Positions 54,535 to 62,775 of a DNA stretch of 64,000 nt are shown piece by piece. Source of the DNA: Vreelandella neptunia (GTDB lineage Bacteria; Pseudomonadota; Gammaproteobacteria; Pseudomonadales; Halomonadaceae); the NCBI RefSeq assembly GCF_034479615.1, contig NZ_CP140255.1, forward strand, positions 1,178,001-1,242,000. The letters are read 5' to 3'. The stretch's first letter is position 1. Each line of letters starts with the position of its first letter. The notes under the pieces are model-generated. The model was not told the DNA's origin. It worked only from the letters and a program-made list of their open reading frames with translations, and did no database searches. The position numbers and the translations under genes are program-made.

Positions 54535-55659
54535 TTGGCTATCCCCGTTGTAGAACCTGAACGCTATGCTGAGCAGTTAGCCGCCAAACGCGACTACCTG
54601 GAAAGTACCTTTGCCGCTTTTCAGCCTCCAGCGCTAGAGGTATTTGAATCGCCGCCCGGCTATTACCGTCAGCGCTGCGAGTTTCGCATATGGCACGAAG
54701 AGGACGACCTCTTCTACGCCATGTTCGAGGTAGACCCAGAGAACCCGAAGAACAAGCGGGTGATTCGGTTAGATCAGTACGCAGTCGCCAGTGAGCGAAT
54801 CAATCAACTGATGCCGCAGCTACGCGAGGCCTGCCTGCGCTGTGATGAGCTACGTCGGCGGCTGTTCCAGGTAGAGTTTCTAACCACGCTGTCAGGTGAG
54901 GCGCTGGTAACGCTGATTTACCATCGACCGTTAGGCGAGGATTGGGAGCGCGAAGCCCGTGCTCTTGAGGCTGAGCTGGGCATTATGATTATTGGCCGCT
55001 CCCGCAAGCAGCGCATCGTACTGACTCGTGACCACGTATGGGAGCGGCTAGAGGTGGATGGCCGCACGCTGCACTATCAGCAGGTCGAAAATAGCTTTAC
55101 CCAGCCTAATGCACATATCTGTCAAAAAATGCTCAGTTGGGCGCGGGAAGTTACCGCTGGCCAGCAGGAGAGTAATGCAAAGAGAGACCTGGTCGAGCTC
55201 TATTGCGGCAATGGCAATTTTACCATTGCCCTGGCGGACAACTTTCGCCGCGTACTGGCCACAGAAATTTCCCGCACGTCGGTGGCCAGCGCCAACGTGA
55301 ACCTGGAAGCCAATGGGGTAACGAACGCGCAGATTGGTCGTATGTCAGCGGAGGAGTTTTCGCTGGCACTGAAGGGCGATAAAGCCGGGCGACGCGTGGC
55401 GGAAATGGCGCTGGAAGAGTACGATTTTTCCACTGTGCTGGTCGACCCGCCCCGTGCTGGTTTAGACGAGCAGAGCTGTGAACAAATCAGCGAGTACGCT
55501 CAGATCGTCTATATTTCATGCAACCCAGCCACGTTAGCTGAAAATTTGACCATACTGACCAACACCCATGAGATAGAGCGCTTTGCGCTATTTGACCAGT
55601 TTCCGTTTACCGACCACTGTGAGTGTGGGGTGCTGTTGAAGCGGCGGGTGGTTGAGTGA
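54535..55659 (+). CDS. trmA: tRNA (uracil-5-)-methyltransferase TrmA
   Basis: 374 aa (E. coli 366). N-terminal YYRQRCEFRIWHEEDDLFYAMFE block, SAM-binding region LVELYCGNGNFTIALADNF, motif VLVDPPRAGLD, catalytic Cys in VYISCNPATLAENL and the C-terminal HCECGVLLKR glutamate. It makes ribothymidine at position 54 of tRNAs. I take the TTG at 54535 with AAAGGAG 5 bases upstream; a 30-codon upstream extension is poorly supported. Likely co-transcribed with murI. Confidence 0.95.
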   Translation: MAIPVVEPERYAEQLAAKRDYLESTFAAFQPPALEVFESPPGYYRQRCEFRIWHEEDDLFYAMFEVDPENPKNKRVIRLDQYAVASERINQLMPQLREACLRCDELRRRLFQVEFLTTLSGEALVTLIYHRPLGEDWEREARALEAELGIMIIGRSRKQRIVLTRDHVWERLEVDGRTLHYQQVENSFTQPNAHICQKMLSWAREVTAGQQESNAKRDLVELYCGNGNFTIALADNFRRVLATEISRTSVASANVNLEANGVTNAQIGRMSAEEFSLALKGDKAGRRVAEMALEEYDFSTVLVDPPRAGLDEQSCEQISEYAQIVYISCNPATLAENLTILTNTHEIERFALFDQFPFTDHCECGVLLKRRVVE

Positions 55660-55817
55660 GTATTCGACCTAATGCGTAAACGGTATGTGCCATGAACAAC
55701 ACGTCAGGTGATTAGGGCCGTGACGATAGGTAGCGTAAGCTAGCGGTTATGTTGGCCTAAAGGCCTATTGTCCTTCGTTTTTTGGCCGTTTAATGGCCCA
55801 GGCAGTCGAGGTGATGG

Positions 55818-58800
55818 ATGCACTACGTTGCGATTGAAGAGAGTCGGCAAGATCTTTTGAAGCAGCTCCAGGAGCGGTTAAATGCGCGGCTAGACCCCGC
55901 TCGCGCTGCTACTGTGGACGCTTTTGCTCGGCACTTTTATGCCACCGTGCCGGTGGAAGACCTAGTGGATCGTCGCCTGGACGATCTGTATGGCGCAACG
56001 CTGTCGATCTGGCAGTTTTTGCAGCACCATGATCCGCAAACTCCCAAAGTACGGGTATTTAACCCGGATTTTGAAGAGCACGGCTGGCAGTCGACGCATA
56101 CCTTTGTCGCCGTTCTCCACGAAGATATGCCGTTTTTGGTCGATTCGGTGCGTATCGAGCTCAATCGCCGCGGTTTGACGGTTCACGCCATTCAAAACGC
56201 CGTGCTTGCAGTCGCCCGTGATGAGCGTCATCAATTGCAAGCGCTGGCCTCGCCCAGAGCCGAAAACGCACCTGAAGCGCGCGAGTCGCTCATTGTCATT
56301 GAGGTAGATCGGCACACCGACGTGGCTTTGCTTGAGAAAATCGAAAGCAATCTAAATGACGTGCTTCGCGATGTACGCACCGCCGTGAGCGATTTCGACG
56401 CCATGTGCTCGCAAATTACCGCGTCGATTCAAGAGCTTGAGAAAAACTGTCCACCCCAGATCGACCCCGACGACCACGAAGAGGCGATTGCCTTTTTAGA
56501 GTGGATGCTCAAAGATAACTTTACGTTCCTGGGCTACGACGAGTACCTGCTGGAAGGCAGCGAGTTAAAGCGCGATGCGGATAGCGTGCTGGGCGTGTTC
56601 CGCCTGGATCAGCCGCGCTACTGCGAGCGGATTCGTACCGAAGAGGGGGTGGATGAGCACAATGATTATGTGCTGGTGCCCCAGCTACTGTCGTTTGCCA
56701 AAAGCGCCCACCACTCTCGGGTGCACCGTCCTACCTACCCTGATTACATCACCGTTGACCGCTACGACGATGACGGCAATGTGATTGGCGAGCGGCGCTT
56801 CTTTGGTTTGTTTACCGCCACGGTATATAACGAGTCGCCGCGCAATATTCCGTTGCTGCGCCGCAAGCTCAAAGCCGTCATGGATATCGCTGGGTTTAAT
56901 CCCCAGGGCCACAACGGCAAGCAGCTGTTACAGGTGCTGGAAGTCTACCCCCGGGATGATCTGTTCCAGATCGATACTGAGTCACTGGCCAGCACTGCGC
57001 TGGGCATTCTCAATATCCGCGAGCGCCGCCAGGTGCGGCTGTTTATCCGCGCCGATATCAGCGGCAAGTTCTACTCCTGCCTGGTATTTGTTCCCCGGGA
57101 CGTGTTCTCCACGGATCTGCGTCAGCGGATTCAAAACGCGCTGTGCGACGAGTTAGACGCCCACTTTGGCGACTTCAATACCTATTTATCCGAGTCGGTG
57201 CTAGCGCGTATTCAGTTGATTCTGCGCTTTAATGGTGACGCGCCCAGCGACTACGATCTCAAGCGTTTGGAAAGCAAAGTGGCACGGTTGGCGCGCAGCT
57301 GGCGCGATGAGCTGCAGAACGCCATGATCGAAGGCTTCGGTGAAGAGCGCGCTAACAACCTGATGGATCAGTTCCGTGAGGCGTTCTCGGCCAGCTACCG
57401 TGAAGATTTCTCCGCGCGCACCGCGGTGTTTGATGTTCAGCACCTGCTGACACTGGATAGCGAGAACGACCTCTCGCTATCGCTCTATCGGCCACTAGAA
57501 GAGCAGGGCGGTGGCGTCAACCTGAAGCTGTTCCATCGCGAATCCCAGATTCCGCTCTCTGACGTGCTGCCAATGATGGAAAATCTCGGCCTGCGAGTGA
57601 TTGGCGAGCGCCCCTACGATATTAATGCCCCTGAACAGCGCTACTGGATTCACGATTTCGAGCTTGAGCACAGCGGCGCGGATGTCAGCCTGGGCGATAT
57701 GCGCGATGTATTCACGGAAGCCTTCAAGCGTATCTGGAGTGGCGAAGCCGATAACGATGCGTTTAACCGACTGATTATCGGCGCGGGGCTGGACTGGCGT
57801 GAAGTGGCCATGCTGCGCGGCTATGCCCGCTATCTCAAACAGATCCGCTTCGGCATGTCCCAGGATTACATTGCTGCTACGCTGGCCAACTATCCTGCCA
57901 TTACCCGCGAGCTGGTTGAGCTATTCCGCCTGCGCTTTGATCCTGAGCAGCAGAACCACGCCACCGAAGAGTGCATCACGAGCTTAAATGAGCGCTTGGA
58001 AGGCGTTGCCAGCCTTAACGATGACCAGCTGCTACGCCGCTTTATGGAGCTGATCCTCGCCACCCTACGTACCAACTACTACCAGCTGGCAGAGGGGGGG
58101 CGCTTTAAGGATTACATCGCCTATAAGCTGGAGCCCTCCAAGGTCACCGGCATGCCCAAGCCGCGGCCCATGTTTGAGATTTTTGTCTGCTCTCCGCGGG
58201 TGGAAGGTGTCCACCTGCGTGGCGGCAAAGTGGCCCGTGGTGGTCTGCGCTGGTCGGATCGGTTTGAAGATTACCGCACCGAAGTGCTGGGGCTGGTGAA
58301 AGCGCAGCAGGTGAAGAACGCCGTTATCGTGCCAGTGGGCGCTAAAGGCGGTTTTGTGTGTAAACGCATGCCGGAAAATGCTAGCCGCGACGTCGTCCAG
58401 AAAGAGGGCATTACCTGCTACCAGATCTTTATCCGTGCGCTGCTGGATGTCACCGATAACCTGGTGGGCGGCGATGTTGTGCCGCCGGAAAATGTTGTCC
58501 GCCATGATGAGGACGACGCTTACCTCGTCGTAGCCGCCGACAAAGGCACCGCGACTTTCTCAGATATCGCCAACGAGATTTCCATTGAGTATGGGCATTG
58601 GCTGGGCGATGCCTTTGCCTCTGGCGGTGCTAACGGCTACGACCATAAAAAAATGGGTATCACCGCACGGGGTGCCTGGGAGTCGGTTAAACGTCACTTT
58701 AAAAATCTCGATGTGGATACCCAGCGCGACCTGTTTAGCGTGGTGGGAATTGGTGATATGGCCGGAGATGTCTTCGGCAACGGCATGCTGCTTTCCGACA

Positions 58801-60641
58801 AGATCCAACTGGTGGGTGCCTTCAATCACCTGCATATCTTTGTCGACCCCAACCCGGATGCAGAGGCCTCCTTTGCCGAGCGTAAGCGACTGTTCGCTCT
58901 GCCACGCTCAAGCTGGGAAGACTACAGCCAGGAACTGATCTCCTCCGGTGGCGGCATCTTTAGCCGTAGCGCCAAGTCGATTGCCATCACGCCGGAGATG
59001 CAGCAGGTCTTCGGTATTAAGGAGGAGCGCCTGTCGCCAAATGAACTGATCCGCGCCATGCTCAAATCCAAGGTGGACTTGATTTGGAACGGCGGTATCG
59101 GTACCTACGTGAAGGGCTCTGACGAAACCGACGCCGATGTGGGCGACAAAGCCAACGACACCCTGCGCATCAATGGCAACGACTTGAACTGCCGGGTGGT
59201 CGGCGAGGGCGGCAACCTTGGCTTGACCCAGCGCGGACGTATGGAAGCCGCAGCCAAAGGCGTGCGCGTCTACACCGACTTTATTGACAACGCGGGCGGG
59301 GTGAACTGCTCAGACCACGAGGTCAATATCAAGATCCTGATCGATGAAGTGGTCAAGCGCGGTGACATGACCGATAAGCAGCGCAATCAGCTGTTGGCGG
59401 AAATGACCGATGAGGTGGGCGATCTGGTTATTCTGGATAACTACCGCCAAAGCCAGGCACTGGATCTGTCGGCTATCCTTTCCGATTATTCGATGGGCCC
59501 TTATCGCCGATTTATCAGCGAACTAGAAGCATCCGGGCAGATTGACCGCGAGCTGGAGTTCCTGCCCACCGACGATGTGCTGAAAGATCGCGCCAGCAAC
59601 GGTCAAGGCATGCGCCTGCCGGAGCTTTCGGTGCTGATTTCCTACGCCAAGAGCACCTTGAAAGGCGACTTGATCACCTCGGATGTGCCGGACGATCACT
59701 ATATTCATCGTCATCTGGAACGGCTGTTCCCATCGGTGCTGGTGGAGCGCTTTAAAGACGAGATGTACGAGCACCGTCTTAAGCGCGAAATCGTCGCCAC
59801 TCAGGTAGCGAATGATCTGGTTGATCACATGGGTATCGTCTTTGTACGACGCCTGATGGACTCTACCGGAGCGGGACGTGCCGACATTGCCCGAGCCTAC
59901 ATCGTGGCCCGTGACAGCTTTAACTTACCCAGTCTATGGGCGCAAATTGAAGCTCTCGATAATCAGGTGCCCAACCGTATTCAGTACTCGATGATGCTCG
60001 ACCTGATGCGCTTGATCCGCCGCGCCACACGCTGGTTTGTGCGGCAGCACTTGGGACTCTCGACCCAGGATACCATCGAGTACTTCGCTCCCCGCCTGGC
60101 GCAACTTCAGGAAGGTATTGGTGAGCTGCTGAGCGGTGAAGAGCTTAGCGCCTGGAATAGCCGCCGTGACGAGCTGCTGGAAGCGGGTGTGCCGGAAGCC
60201 TTGGCATCTACCGTGTCAGCCACTTCAAGCCTTTACGCCGGTCTGGGTATTATTCAAGCGGCGCGCCTGACCAATGAAAAACCCCAGCGGGTGGCGGAAG
60301 TGCTGTACGAAATTGGCAGCCGCCTGGAGCTGCCGTGGATGATTCAGCAGGTAACCCAGCTGGAAGTGCGTGACGCCTGGCAGGCTCAAGCCCGGGAAAC
60401 CTTCCGTGACGACATTGAGCGTCAACAGCTTGCGTTGACCACCAGCGTGTTGAAACTCGACGCTGGCAGCCGCGATACCCAAGAGCGGGTAGAGCAGTGG
60501 CTGGATCAACACGCCGACCTGCATCGCCGCTGGTGCCGCCTTATTGAAGAGGTGCGCGGCGGTAGTGAGGGTGGCTTTGCCCTCTTCGCCGTGGCGGTAC
60601 GCGAGCTGGTAGACCTTGCCGAGAGCGACAGCGAGGCGTAG
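55818..60641 (+). CDS. gdhB: NAD-specific glutamate dehydrogenase, large (180-kDa) type
   Basis: 1607 aa, matching the GdhB/L_180 class of Pseudomonas (about 1620). N-terminal regulatory region of ~700 residues with ACT-like folds (DMPFLVDSVRIELNRRGLTVH, RNIPLLRRKLKAVMDIAGFN). The catalytic domain follows: RGGKVARGGLRWSDRFEDY, then QVKNAVIVPVGAKGGFVCKR with the substrate-binding Lys, and GIGDMAGDVFGNGML. A C-terminal helical region ends the protein. It oxidises glutamate to 2-oxoglutarate and ammonia, mainly catabolically. The ATG is preceded by GAGGTG. Stands alone, 159 bp after trmA. Confidence 0.95.
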   Translation: MHYVAIEESRQDLLKQLQERLNARLDPARAATVDAFARHFYATVPVEDLVDRRLDDLYGATLSIWQFLQHHDPQTPKVRVFNPDFEEHGWQSTHTFVAVLHEDMPFLVDSVRIELNRRGLTVHAIQNAVLAVARDERHQLQALASPRAENAPEARESLIVIEVDRHTDVALLEKIESNLNDVLRDVRTAVSDFDAMCSQITASIQELEKNCPPQIDPDDHEEAIAFLEWMLKDNFTFLGYDEYLLEGSELKRDADSVLGVFRLDQPRYCERIRTEEGVDEHNDYVLVPQLLSFAKSAHHSRVHRPTYPDYITVDRYDDDGNVIGERRFFGLFTATVYNESPRNIPLLRRKLKAVMDIAGFNPQGHNGKQLLQVLEVYPRDDLFQIDTESLASTALGILNIRERRQVRLFIRADISGKFYSCLVFVPRDVFSTDLRQRIQNALCDELDAHFGDFNTYLSESVLARIQLILRFNGDAPSDYDLKRLESKVARLARSWRDELQNAMIEGFGEERANNLMDQFREAFSASYREDFSARTAVFDVQHLLTLDSENDLSLSLYRPLEEQGGGVNLKLFHRESQIPLSDVLPMMENLGLRVIGERPYDINAPEQRYWIHDFELEHSGADVSLGDMRDVFTEAFKRIWSGEADNDAFNRLIIGAGLDWREVAMLRGYARYLKQIRFGMSQDYIAATLANYPAITRELVELFRLRFDPEQQNHATEECITSLNERLEGVASLNDDQLLRRFMELILATLRTNYYQLAEGGRFKDYIAYKLEPSKVTGMPKPRPMFEIFVCSPRVEGVHLRGGKVARGGLRWSDRFEDYRTEVLGLVKAQQVKNAVIVPVGAKGGFVCKRMPENASRDVVQKEGITCYQIFIRALLDVTDNLVGGDVVPPENVVRHDEDDAYLVVAADKGTATFSDIANEISIEYGHWLGDAFASGGANGYDHKKMGITARGAWESVKRHFKNLDVDTQRDLFSVVGIGDMAGDVFGNGMLLSDKIQLVGAFNHLHIFVDPNPDAEASFAERKRLFALPRSSWEDYSQELISSGGGIFSRSAKSIAITPEMQQVFGIKEERLSPNELIRAMLKSKVDLIWNGGIGTYVKGSDETDADVGDKANDTLRINGNDLNCRVVGEGGNLGLTQRGRMEAAAKGVRVYTDFIDNAGGVNCSDHEVNIKILIDEVVKRGDMTDKQRNQLLAEMTDEVGDLVILDNYRQSQALDLSAILSDYSMGPYRRFISELEASGQIDRELEFLPTDDVLKDRASNGQGMRLPELSVLISYAKSTLKGDLITSDVPDDHYIHRHLERLFPSVLVERFKDEMYEHRLKREIVATQVANDLVDHMGIVFVRRLMDSTGAGRADIARAYIVARDSFNLPSLWAQIEALDNQVPNRIQYSMMLDLMRLIRRATRWFVRQHLGLSTQDTIEYFAPRLAQLQEGIGELLSGEELSAWNSRRDELLEAGVPEALASTVSATSSLYAGLGIIQAARLTNEKPQRVAEVLYEIGSRLELPWMIQQVTQLEVRDAWQAQARETFRDDIERQQLALTTSVLKLDAGSRDTQERVEQWLDQHADLHRRWCRLIEEVRGGSEGGFALFAVAVRELVDLAESDSEA

Positions 60642-61086
60642 GTTCGACTAGCTTTTTCATAGTCCACTGTAAAGCGTGTTCCGGTTCTCCACCGGGGCGC
60701 GCTTTATTGCGTTATACTAGTGCCCGTTTTCGGTTATTTGTCCTCTTTTGAGGGCTATATATTGACTATTTAAGCGATGGTTCGACACTTTGGCGAATAG
60801 GGATATCAGGCTGGAAGCTCATTGTGGGAGGGCGCTTCAGCGCGCGAAGGATACCGCAGGTACCCCTTAGCCTGATTAGGCTAGGAGCTTATTGTTGGAG
60901 GAGGCTTCAGCGATGGACCGACACTTCGGCGAATAGGGATATCAGGCTGGAAGCTCAAATGGTCGCGAGCTAAAGCTACCTCCCACTGGAGTACTTATCA
61001 GGCTGGCAGAGTTAATTCCACATTGAGTAATGAGTGACTGTTTTCAACCACGCGCCCGTTCTGTCCTGATTCAAGAGATGCTAACC
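60642..61086. other. Intergenic region between gdhB and pyrD
   Basis: It contains a terminator-like hairpin at 60671-60705 (AAAGCGTG with CGCGCTTT, one wobble pair). A TATACT hexamer lies at about 60713. The REP module at 60774-61033 fills most of the rest. Confidence 0.5.
60774..61033. repeat. REP module upstream of pyrD
   Basis: A segment beginning GCGATGG...CGACACTT...GGCTGGAAGCTC occurs at 60774 and again at 60910 (136 bp apart). REP palindromes lie at 60821-60849 (GTGGGAGGGCGCTTCAGCGC), degenerate near 60892, and in the opposite orientation at 60962-60988. The right end TATCAGGCTGGCAGAGTTAA...TGAGTAATGAG matches the right end of the 23.2-23.7 kb array (near 23703-23743). The same element family therefore ends at a conserved boundary. 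Confidence 0.85.
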
Positions 61087-62166
61087 ATGTACCACCTCGC
61101 TCGCTCGCTGTTCTTCCGCGTTGATCCAGAAAAATCCCACGGCATGGCGCTAGGTGCATTGGATGCGCTGCATCGCGTGGGCGGCGTAACACCGCTATTT
61201 GGACACTCGGTAAATGACCCTATCGAGCTGATGGGGCTGCGGTTTTCCAATCGGGTGGGTCTCGCAGCTGGGCTGGACAAGAATGCTGACCACCTGGATG
61301 CGCTTGGCGCGCTGGGGTTTGGCTTTGTGGAAGTGGGCACCGTCACGCCTAAGCCACAGCCAGGCAACCCCAAGCCCCGGCTGTTTCGCTTAGCGCAGCA
61401 TGAAGCGATCATCAACCGCTTTGGCTTTAACAATAAGGGGGTTGAGCACCTGATTCAGCAGGTCAAACAGCGCCACTACGGCGGCATTGTGGGCATCAAT
61501 ATCGGTAAAAACCTGACTACTTCAGTAGAGCATGCGTTGGATGACTACCTGGTATGTTTAGACGCCGTACACCCTTACGCGGACTACATTGCGGTTAACG
61601 TCTCCTCGCCGAATACGCCTGGGCTGCGCACCCTTCAGTTCGGCGAGCAGCTGGACGCGCTATTAGGGCCGATTCGAGCACGAGCCACACAGCTCAATGA
61701 CCAAACGGGTCGCAACGTACCATTGCTGATTAAGATCGCCCCGGATATGAGCGCTGAAGAAGTAGCCTTAATGGCGGCAAGTATCGAGCGCAATGGCCTT
61801 GATGGCGTGATTGCCACCAATACCACGGTTTCCCGTGAGGCCGTGCAGGGCGATCCCCAAGCGGATGAGGCCGGCGGACTCTCTGGGAAACCGGTCTTTG
61901 AGGCATCCAATCGTGTGATTCGCCAGCTGCGTGAGCAGCTCCCCCAGCTTCCGATTATTGGCGTAGGCGGTATCGATAGTGCCGCTGCAGCTCAAGCCAA
62001 GATCGCCGCTGGAGCGGATTTAGTCCAGCTCTATTCAGGCTTGATCTACCAAGGCCCGAAGCTGGTGGGGGAGTGCGCCAGAGCGTTAAAGGATTTAGCT
62101 GCTGGAACGCCAGCCGCTGGAACGCCAGCCGCTGGAACGCCAGCCGATAAAAAGCCCACCGATTAA
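61087..62166 (+). CDS. pyrD: Dihydroorotate dehydrogenase (quinone), class 2
   Basis: 359 aa. N-terminal membrane-associating helix MYHLARSLFFRVDPEKSHG matches E. coli PyrD. FMN/substrate residues are in GLAAGLDKNADHLDALGALG, INRFGFNNKGV, VNVSSPNTPGLR (catalytic Ser) and GVGGIDSAAAAQAKIAAGAD. It oxidises dihydroorotate to orotate with ubiquinone at the inner membrane. The C-terminal tail consists of three copies of AGTPA (encoded by a perfect 15-bp triplicate at 62101-62145), an extension not needed for the fold. ATG 61087 chosen by alignment; upstream in-frame codons exist. Confidence 0.95.
   Translation: MYHLARSLFFRVDPEKSHGMALGALDALHRVGGVTPLFGHSVNDPIELMGLRFSNRVGLAAGLDKNADHLDALGALGFGFVEVGTVTPKPQPGNPKPRLFRLAQHEAIINRFGFNNKGVEHLIQQVKQRHYGGIVGINIGKNLTTSVEHALDDYLVCLDAVHPYADYIAVNVSSPNTPGLRTLQFGEQLDALLGPIRARATQLNDQTGRNVPLLIKIAPDMSAEEVALMAASIERNGLDGVIATNTTVSREAVQGDPQADEAGGLSGKPVFEASNRVIRQLREQLPQLPIIGVGGIDSAAAAQAKIAAGADLVQLYSGLIYQGPKLVGECARALKDLAAGTPAAGTPAAGTPADKKPTD
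62101..62145 (+). repeat. Perfect 15-bp triplicate inside the 3' end of pyrD
   Basis: GCTGGAACGCCAGCC is repeated three times without a mismatch, encoding AGTPA three times in frame. Each unit is itself a small hairpin (GCTGG/CCAGC). Copy-number change would leave the frame intact. Confidence 0.95.
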
Positions 62167-62215
62167 AGTGGGCTCACTTGAAACCTTCGTTCAGACGTAA
62201 AGAAAAAATAAAACG

Positions 62216-62425
62216 TTAAGTCATGACCATGGGGTTTTTATGGATACCGGAGATGCCGGTCATCCCATCCCACTGGTCGCCGCGACCTTCACGCCAACCG
62301 CTCATCCAGTATTCGCGTAAATTGATATCTTGACTGGGACAGTCATCACGAGAACGACCCGATACACCCGCTTTGTAGCCGTGGACATAAGCCCGCTGGA
62401 AGCGATCACGTTTTTGCCGTTTCAT
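62216..62425 (-). CDS. rmf: Ribosome modulation factor
   Basis: 69 aa. MKRQKRDRFQRAYVHGYKAG, then GRSRDDCP and YWMSGWREGR, align with E. coli Rmf (55 aa), with a longer C-terminus here (GMTGISGIHKNPMVMT). Rmf pairs 70S ribosomes into inactive 100S dimers in stationary phase. GAGGTT precedes the ATG. The pyrD-rmf-rlmKL neighbourhood is seen in Pseudomonas; rmf is on the opposite strand between the other two. Confidence 0.93.
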   Translation of the reverse strand: MKRQKRDRFQRAYVHGYKAGVSGRSRDDCPSQDINLREYWMSGWREGRGDQWDGMTGISGIHKNPMVMT

Positions 62426-62775
62426 TGGCTAACCTCTTTTCACGAAAGCCTTTGATAAGAAATAGGATATTGTCGAATCTATTCACAAAACATGTCCGAA
62501 AATATCCATTATTCCGAGAGCTTGCTTCAAGAGCGAGTCGCCGCCTCAACTCCAATGTCTAGCACTCACGAGCTGAACGGGTCGAGTGGCGATCTCATTC
62601 AAATCATAGGCCGAGTCTTAAATCTCGACCCTGACAGGTAACGCATGCGTTTTTCAGTAGCTACTCTCTTATTGTTAGACCATGATGGGGTCATCTGTCG
62701 ACTATCAATTTGTCATAAAACGTAAACTCATTTGTTATATACAGGAATTCCGCGCCTTTCGGCGCCGCTATTATC
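62426..62775. other. Divergent region between rmf and rlmKL, with a possible 49-codon frame
   Basis: Contains the presumed rmf promoter and the rlmKL leader. A plus-strand frame from ATG 62492 to TAA 62641 encodes 49 residues (MSENIHYSESLLQERVAAST...), but no ribosome-binding site precedes it. The palindrome AACGCATGCGTT followed by TTT lies directly after its stop. Close to rlmKL there is a short hairpin GCGCC-TTTC-GGCGC. Confidence 0.4.
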
